This document shows, one piece after another, positions 16,296 through 21,082 of a stretch of DNA of 21,082 nt (positions are counted from its first letter, which is position 1; every line of letters starts with the position of its first letter). A model generated the notes under the pieces. The model did no database searches, was not told the DNA's origin, and was given only the letters and a program-made list of their open reading frames with translations. The stretch spans positions 1 to 21,082 of the forward strand of contig URJC01000010.1 of assembly GCA_900548135.1 (NCBI GenBank). The letters run 5' to 3'. Origin of the DNA: an uncultured Odoribacter sp. GTDB lineage: Bacteria; Bacteroidota; Bacteroidia; Bacteroidales; Marinifilaceae. The position numbers and the translations under genes are program-made.

Positions 16296-17882
16296 ATGAA
16301 AAAGAAAAATATTTTACTAGGTATATCTGTCTTATTGAGTCTATTTCTGACCTCTTGTGATGATTTCTTCAGTGCAGATGCAGATGATATCCTGCTGGCA
16401 GATGATAATTTTCAGAAACGCTCAGAAGTTTATTCTGCGTTTATCGGTAATGCTGCATTTTTCCAGGATGCTGCAGAACACCTGCTTTACATCTCCGAGT
16501 TACGGGGCGATTTGATGGAACCTACCGAAAATGCCCCGGTAGATTTCTGGAATGTATTCCGCTATCAGGCTGATGAAAACAACAGCCTGACCCAGTCGGA
16601 CGTATATTATAAAGTTATTTTGGAATGCAATGACTTCCTACGCCACGCCTTCGCTTTCAACCAAAACAACCCTGGGGTAATAGAATCCAATATTTTTAAA
16701 GGAATGATTTCAGAAACCCTGCGTTTCCGGGCCTGGTGCTATCTGACCCTGGGGAAATTATACGGGGAAGTAGCCTGGCATGACCTTTCTTTACAAGATT
16801 ATACGGAAAATCCGAGAATAGAAATCATACATTTCGAAGAATTACCCAATATCCTTATCCACCATCTTAAAACCGGTGTTGATGGTATAGATGGTATGAT
16901 CTCGCTGGATTGGAACCTCATCACCTATACCGAGGATAAAGGCTGGAACCGCGTAGGTGTTAACCCCAATGCTTTATTAGGGGAACTTTATTTATGGAAC
17001 AAGGAATACAAATTAGCCCTGGATGAGTTTCTCAACCTGATCCGGAATAGTGGAGATGAAAAAACATTTACTGCTACTGAGTTTACAGATAATAAAGTAG
17101 CTAAATGGAAAGAAATTTTCTGTAAAACCATTACCGACGCGGCTAATGAAATTATCACCGGTATCCCTTATGATGTCACCCGTCAACAGACCAATAAGCT
17201 GCAGTATTATTTTTCTAATGTCACTCCGAATGTATACTATCTGCGCCCAACCACCCGAATGATTGAGCTATTCGATTCCCAACAGACAGCAACCGGCAAA
17301 CAAGGTGATCAAAGAGGAAAAGATTATACCTATGCAGTTTCCGGCAATGTCCGCACCATTGTCAAATACAGTTATGATAAAGATCCGGAAGAACAAGATG
17401 CAACCATTCCGGTATACCGGACAGGCGATTTACATCTGATGATTGCCGAATGTTTGAACCGCCTTCATCTTTTCACCGAATCGATCGCTTTCATGAACGG
17501 CTTGAAGCCTTATTGGGATAACGGAGGTTTTTTCCAAAAACCATTCAATAATCCCATGTTTCCCACAAATCTGAAAGACTGTACAGGTATCCGCGGCCGG
17601 ATGGCCATGAAAAGTGTGGCTTTGCCTGAAAAAGATACGGATGAAGAAATTGAGCTGGCCCTGGACAGCCTTATCCGTAACGAAGTAGCCCTGGAATGTG
17701 CCTATGAAGGGAAACGTTATTTTGCCCTGATGCGTTCTGCTCAAAGATGGGAAAAACCGGAAATTATGGCCAATACATTGAGTGCAAAATTTGCCGAAGA
17801 CGAACGTGATACTTATAAAACATTATTAATGGATCCGGCCAACTGGTACCTGAAACAAAATCCACTTGGTAAAAATGAATAA
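16296..17882 (+). CDS. SusD/RagB-type substrate-binding lipoprotein (partner of second SusC)
   Basis: Two in-frame ATGs exist, at 16290 and 16296. I chose 16296 (528 residues). It gives a lysine-rich signal start (MKKKNILLG) and an 11-nt gap like the other gaps in the operon, whereas 16290 would add only Met-Cys. The lipoprotein signal ends in FLTSC (Cys21), followed by DDFFSADADD, an acidic run fitting surface export. SusD features include ISELRGDLMEP, FRAWCYLTLGKLYGEVAW, TGDLHLMIAECLNRL and near the end RNEVALECAYEGKRYFALMR, the family's C-terminal helix motif. It should bind substrate at the outer surface as the lid of the second SusC. It is divergent from the first SusD (8570), supporting a different ligand. 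Its stop lies next to the protease start. Confidence 0.92.
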   Translation: MKKKNILLGISVLLSLFLTSCDDFFSADADDILLADDNFQKRSEVYSAFIGNAAFFQDAAEHLLYISELRGDLMEPTENAPVDFWNVFRYQADENNSLTQSDVYYKVILECNDFLRHAFAFNQNNPGVIESNIFKGMISETLRFRAWCYLTLGKLYGEVAWHDLSLQDYTENPRIEIIHFEELPNILIHHLKTGVDGIDGMISLDWNLITYTEDKGWNRVGVNPNALLGELYLWNKEYKLALDEFLNLIRNSGDEKTFTATEFTDNKVAKWKEIFCKTITDAANEIITGIPYDVTRQQTNKLQYYFSNVTPNVYYLRPTTRMIELFDSQQTATGKQGDQRGKDYTYAVSGNVRTIVKYSYDKDPEEQDATIPVYRTGDLHLMIAECLNRLHLFTESIAFMNGLKPYWDNGGFFQKPFNNPMFPTNLKDCTGIRGRMAMKSVALPEKDTDEEIELALDSLIRNEVALECAYEGKRYFALMRSAQRWEKPEIMANTLSAKFAEDERDTYKTLLMDPANWYLKQNPLGKNE

Positions 17883-17892
17883 ATTGAAAAAT

Positions 17893-19905
17893 ATGAAACA
17901 TTCATGGATAAAATTATGTTGGTTACTCAGTATTTTATCAGTAACCTATGCTTGTGAAAGTGACCGGCTAATAGAAAACGGACTGATCGCATTCCCCAAT
18001 ACCCAAGATACCACCTTATTGCCCAATTGGGTAGAGAAACTAGAGAATCCTATGATCGACTGGGTAAGAATCTATCCCGGCGAGGTGGATGAATCCGAAC
18101 CCCGGATTGAAAGTGCCAAAATCACCATCAATCCCTATTACAAAAAAAATGCCCCTTCCATGTCTGCTAATCCCAGCCCTATATTCAGTACCGGATATTA
18201 TGCAGCTCCCGCAGAGGTGATTACAATTGTCGTTCCTCCTGCATTAGAAGGTAAAACAGTTGGTTATATCATCAATATCAACGGATGTAACCTGGACAAA
18301 CCCCATACCGGAGGGAGTGCTGTTGCGAATCAGAAACGATATTCTTACATCCGGAAAAGCGGTTCCCTGGAAATAGGCGAAAACAAAGTATTCAACTACT
18401 TTGGCGGAGGTATCTATCTGACTTTTGGTGAAGAAATCTTAGGGGAATATGAGTTTGAAATCCGGGGAGCCGTGAAATCCCCGGACTTTAAAGAAGGAGG
18501 AGATGTACAAGCCTGGAAAGAAATGCTGGCAAAAACCAAAGTTCCTTACGGAGAAATCCAGTGTAAACGCTACATTCTGACTCTTGCCCTACCACACTTG
18601 AAAAATATTCCGGACCCTCAAAAGGTATGCGATTTTTATAACGAATTTATCAAACTCTGTTATCATGATTATTTCGGATTCATTGAAGACGACACCCAGC
18701 CTAGTACAGTTCCGGATAATATGCGGGCCTTTATGGCTCCCTGGCGTAGTTTCTGTGACTATCAGATGGACGGAGGTGCAGCTCACTCCGGTTATCCGAC
18801 TGTATTCGGTCAAAGCTATGAAAAACGAATGGCCGACATCGAAGAATTATCCCGGGCAGGACACTGGGGACTATGGCATGAAAACGGGCATAATTTTCAG
18901 AATTCCAAGTGGAAATGGAGCTCACAAACTGAAGTCACCTGTAATATCAATATCTTCAAATGGTATTTCAGTAAATTAGGATACTGGGCAGAAGGCGACC
19001 GTCTAAATACCTTCAAAGGAGTGGCTGCCAACTATGTGGCAAAAGACCTGCCTAATAAAGATTTTGAAAAACGTTCCGGAGATGAGCAGATATGTCCGTA
19101 TATCCAGCTGGCATACGGCCTGGGATGGGGAGTATACAAATACCTGGGAATCCAGAACCGGACCAGCAAGGATTATACTAACGGAGGCCAGAAAGACTTC
19201 CTGGCCAAACGGGTATCAGAATATGCAGGAGCCAATATGATGCCTTTCTTTGATGATTGGGGAATTGCAGTATCTACGTCCGCCCGGATCTATATCGAAT
19301 CATTCCCGGATTGGCTCAGTACAGAAAGAGGGAAAAAGATAGGAGAATTCTGGAAACATTTCGAATATGGACCTGTAACCGATCCCTCTGAATTTGATTT
19401 CTATAATGAACCCGACCCTTCTACTTTCCCGGATATTAAATTTGGCAAACTGGATAGGAACGGGTGGACTGTAAGCACAACTATCCCTTACGTAAAAGAC
19501 GGGTCTACCGGCAAACCAGAAGATATTCTTGACGGAAGCGGTAGTACTTTCCTTTCCTTGTATAAGCCAGGTAAAGGAACCAATACTGCCAAAATTACCC
19601 CAGGTTTAACAATCGATATGCAAACCCAAAATTCATTTACCTATTTCACCTGGCAACACAGAACAAATAATACGGCAACAGGATTGAGATTGCAAGAAGT
19701 TTCCATCTATGGAAGCAATACAGGCCAAGATAACGATTTTACTTTAATAAAAGCAAATATCACCATCAATACCGGTAATAACAACGAACAAAAATTTGAA
19801 TTAGGCAAAATCCATACTTACCGTTACATTAAATTTGTTTATGAAAAATGGGATACGGTGAACAGCCAAAGCATCCAGGTTTCTGAAATTACCCTTGGGG
19901 TATAA
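17893..19905 (+). CDS. M60-family (enhancin-like) zinc metallopeptidase lipoprotein with C-terminal discoidin-like domain
   Basis: I chose the ATG at 17893, 10 nt after SusD, matching the spacing in this operon. An ATG at 17875 would overlap the SusD stop and remains possible. The 670-residue product has a lipoprotein-type signal ending in SVTYAC (Cys21). Residues about 35-210 contain the M60 N-terminal region, with FSTGYYAAPAEVITIVVP and NYFGGGIYL. The catalytic part (about 210-500) has HENGH (329-333), with Glu347 13 residues beyond the second His. This fits the M60 zinc pattern HExxHx(8-28)E. From about 512 to the end is an F5/8-type C (discoidin, CBM32-like) module with ITPGLTIDMQTQ and HTYRYIKFVYE. 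Known M60 members cleave mucins and other O-glycosylated proteins. A glycoprotein-degrading surface protease feeding the two SusCD pairs is the natural reading. A terminator follows the gene, so it ends the operon. Confidence 0.92.
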   Translation: MKHSWIKLCWLLSILSVTYACESDRLIENGLIAFPNTQDTTLLPNWVEKLENPMIDWVRIYPGEVDESEPRIESAKITINPYYKKNAPSMSANPSPIFSTGYYAAPAEVITIVVPPALEGKTVGYIININGCNLDKPHTGGSAVANQKRYSYIRKSGSLEIGENKVFNYFGGGIYLTFGEEILGEYEFEIRGAVKSPDFKEGGDVQAWKEMLAKTKVPYGEIQCKRYILTLALPHLKNIPDPQKVCDFYNEFIKLCYHDYFGFIEDDTQPSTVPDNMRAFMAPWRSFCDYQMDGGAAHSGYPTVFGQSYEKRMADIEELSRAGHWGLWHENGHNFQNSKWKWSSQTEVTCNINIFKWYFSKLGYWAEGDRLNTFKGVAANYVAKDLPNKDFEKRSGDEQICPYIQLAYGLGWGVYKYLGIQNRTSKDYTNGGQKDFLAKRVSEYAGANMMPFFDDWGIAVSTSARIYIESFPDWLSTERGKKIGEFWKHFEYGPVTDPSEFDFYNEPDPSTFPDIKFGKLDRNGWTVSTTIPYVKDGSTGKPEDILDGSGSTFLSLYKPGKGTNTAKITPGLTIDMQTQNSFTYFTWQHRTNNTATGLRLQEVSIYGSNTGQDNDFTLIKANITINTGNNNEQKFELGKIHTYRYIKFVYEKWDTVNSQSIQVSEITLGV

Positions 19906-19929
19906 TCCCTCATCCGGTAAACAGGCTTC

Positions 19930-19967
19930 AACAGGAAGAAAACAAATTCAGTTTTCTTCCTGTTTTT
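19930..19967 (+). terminator. Intrinsic terminator closing the FAS1-SusCD-M60 operon
   Basis: A perfect 14-bp stem, with arms at 19930-19943 (AACAGGAAGAAAAC) and 19951-19964, encloses a 7-nt loop (AAATTCA) and runs into a T-tract (19963-19967). It begins 25 nt after the protease stop codon. The purine-rich arm makes it functional chiefly on the plus strand. It separates the operon from the GH89 gene, which has its own promoter. Confidence 0.92.
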
Positions 19968-20046
19968 AATCCATCCCCTTCCTTATCTTCCGTTCCAACC
20001 GAACCATGCCATTCTTTCTATAAATTTTAACTTTCCGAGTCTTCAC

Positions 20047-20077
20047 TTGTCAAAATCATTTTAAAATCCTACCTTTG
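20047..20077 (+). promoter_or_regulatory. Bacteroides-type promoter for the GH89 gene
   Basis: TTG at 20047-20049 (-33 element) and TACCTTTG at 20070-20077 (exact TAnnTTTG -7 element) are separated by 20 bp, the expected spacing for the Bacteroides primary sigma factor. Transcription would start near 20084, inside the adjacent operator. The leader would be only about 15-27 nt. Confidence 0.75.
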
Positions 20078-20078
20078 A

Positions 20079-20090
20079 GCAATCGATTGC
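20079..20090 (+). promoter_or_regulatory. Perfect palindromic operator GCAATCGATTGC at the GH89 transcription start
   Basis: This is a perfect 12-bp palindrome with central CG, located one base downstream of the -7 box and covering the predicted transcription start. The unit TACCTTTG-A-GCAATCGATTGC is nearly the same as TACTTTTG-T-GCAATCGATAGC in front of the leftward FAS1-SusC operon (2557-2537, minus). The operator style fits LacI-family repressors (inference). Its position suggests repression by blocking initiation. Confidence 0.68.
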
Positions 20091-20110
20091 AAATTTAAAT
20101 GGTGTTTCAA

Positions 20111-21082
20111 ATGACTAGAAGAATTGTTTTTGTATGCGTCTTGTTTCTGACCTTTGTCCTACAAACAGAAGCTCAAAACTCAAGTAAAGCTGCGCAGGCT
20201 CTTATCCGGAGAATTACTGGTAATCACGCCCGGAATTTCTCTGCTGAAATCATTCCTTCCAACGATGGTAAAGATGTTTTTGAGTTGGAATCCCGGAATG
20301 GAAAAATCATACTCCGGGGTAATTCTCCCATAGCCATTGCTTCGGCTTTAAACTGGTATTTAAAATATTATTGCCTGCAACAAATATCCTGGAACCATTT
20401 GGAAATCAACCTTCCCAAAGTCCTGCCCGTTATTCCGGAAAAGATACGGAAAGAATCGCCCTATCTTGACCGTTCTTATATGAACTATTGTACTTTTAGC
20501 TATACGGCAGCCTTTTGGGATTGGGAACGCTGGGAAAAAGAAATCGATTGGATGGCTTTGCACGGCATTACCATGCCTCTGGCTATCACAGGGCAAGAAG
20601 CAGTATGGTACCGTACACTGAAGAAATACAACATGACAGACCAGGAAATACGAAATTTTCTGGTAGGCCCGGCTTTCTTTGCCTGGCAATGGATGACCAA
20701 TATAGAAGGTTGGGGAGGTCCTCTGCCCAAATCCTGGATAGAAAACAGCATAAAATTAGGACAGAAAATTCTGGCCAGAGAACGTGAATTGGGAATGACC
20801 CCCGTTTTACAAGGTTTCACGGGTTATGTTCCCCTGAAATTAAAAGAAAAATTCCCTAAAGCAGATATTACTGTAAAACCGTTTTGGTTGCGTTATTTTC
20901 CACCAGGCACAGCCCAATTGGATCCCTTGGATCCTTTATTCAAAGAGATCGGAACAACTTTCCTTCAGGAACAGGAAAAATTGTTCGGAACTAATCATCT
21001 GTATGCAGCGGATCCATTCCACGAAGGCCAGCCTCCCAAAAAAGATGCCGATTACCTGCAAAAGGTAGGCGAAGCTCTCTAC
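20111..21082 (+). CDS. GH89 alpha-N-acetylglucosaminidase (NAGLU family), N-terminal part, cut by window edge
   Basis: The frame stays open to the window end (324 codons from ATG 20111). An in-frame ATG at 20099 is an alternative. I prefer 20111 because it gives a compact signal peptide, MTRRIVFVCVLFLTFVLQTE, with cleavage near TEA-QN. An N-terminal alpha/beta domain (about 25-110) has ILRGNSPIAIASALNWYLKYY, as in the NAGLU N-domain. The TIM-barrel part follows: YMNYCTFSYTAAFWDWERW, MALHGITMPLAITGQEAVW and VGPAFFAWQWMTNIEGWGGP, highly characteristic of GH89. AADPFHEGQPP contains Glu305, which I align with the catalytic Glu316 region of human NAGLU. The second catalytic Glu would be beyond the edge. 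GH89 enzymes remove terminal alpha-linked GlcNAc from heparan-type glycans or alpha-GlcNAc-capped mucin O-glycans. The gene has its own promoter and operator. The signal peptide indicates export, probably to the periplasm. Confidence 0.93.
   Translation, partial: MTRRIVFVCVLFLTFVLQTEAQNSSKAAQALIRRITGNHARNFSAEIIPSNDGKDVFELESRNGKIILRGNSPIAIASALNWYLKYYCLQQISWNHLEINLPKVLPVIPEKIRKESPYLDRSYMNYCTFSYTAAFWDWERWEKEIDWMALHGITMPLAITGQEAVWYRTLKKYNMTDQEIRNFLVGPAFFAWQWMTNIEGWGGPLPKSWIENSIKLGQKILARERELGMTPVLQGFTGYVPLKLKEKFPKADITVKPFWLRYFPPGTAQLDPLDPLFKEIGTTFLQEQEKLFGTNHLYAADPFHEGQPPKKDADYLQKVGEALY

Noticed and set aside
1..21082. Mobile elements, CRISPR arrays, tRNA or rRNA genes
   Set aside because: I saw no transposase or integrase motifs, no regularly spaced repeat array, and no RNA-gene signatures on either strand.

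Overview
The window reads as a surface nutrient-acquisition locus (polysaccharide-utilization-locus type) from a member of the Bacteroidota, most likely order Bacteroidales. Evidence: SusC-type TonB-dependent transporters paired with SusD-type lipoproteins, lipoprotein signals followed by acidic residues, moderate-to-low GC with very AT-rich intergenic DNA, and promoters of the Bacteroides type (TTG or TTTG, about 20 bp, then TAnnTTTG). I cannot name the genus with confidence.

Layout. (1) 1-2334, minus strand: a four-domain fasciclin (FAS1) lipoprotein followed by the start of a SusC-type transporter that runs off the left edge. (2) 2335-3121: a 787-bp AT-rich divergent intergenic region holding a Bacteroides-type promoter with a palindromic operator for the leftward operon, and three copies of an AAAAAACGGAC element. 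(3) 3122-19905, plus strand: one tightly packed eight-gene operon in the order FAS1 lipoprotein, SusC, SusD, FAS1 lipoprotein, FAS1 lipoprotein, SusC, SusD, M60-family (enhancin-like) metallopeptidase. With the starts chosen here, gaps between genes are only 6-15 nt. (4) 19930-19967: a strong intrinsic terminator. (5) 20047-21082: a separate promoter plus operator and the first 324 codons of a GH89 alpha-N-acetylglucosaminidase (NAGLU family), cut by the right edge.

How the parts may fit. The M60 protease carries HENGH plus a downstream Glu and a C-terminal discoidin-like module. The GH89 enzyme is predicted to remove terminal alpha-GlcNAc. Together they point to host-type glycoproteins (mucin-like, alpha-GlcNAc-capped) or glycosaminoglycans as food. 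The two SusC/SusD pairs would import the released glycopeptides or glycans. The four FAS1 lipoproteins occupy the place that SusE/SusF-type surface glycan-binding proteins hold in classical systems, so they may be the substrate-capturing subunits. That role is inference.

The most unusual points are: FAS1 lipoproteins placed directly before SusC in two divergent, paralogous operons; two FAS1 lipoproteins with a C-terminal beta-sandwich-like extension; and near-identical promoter/operator units (TACYTTTG, one base, GCAATCGATWGC) in front of the leftward operon and in front of the GH89 gene 17.5 kb away, which suggests one regulator for both. No regulator gene, sulfatase, tRNA, rRNA, CRISPR or transposase is visible.
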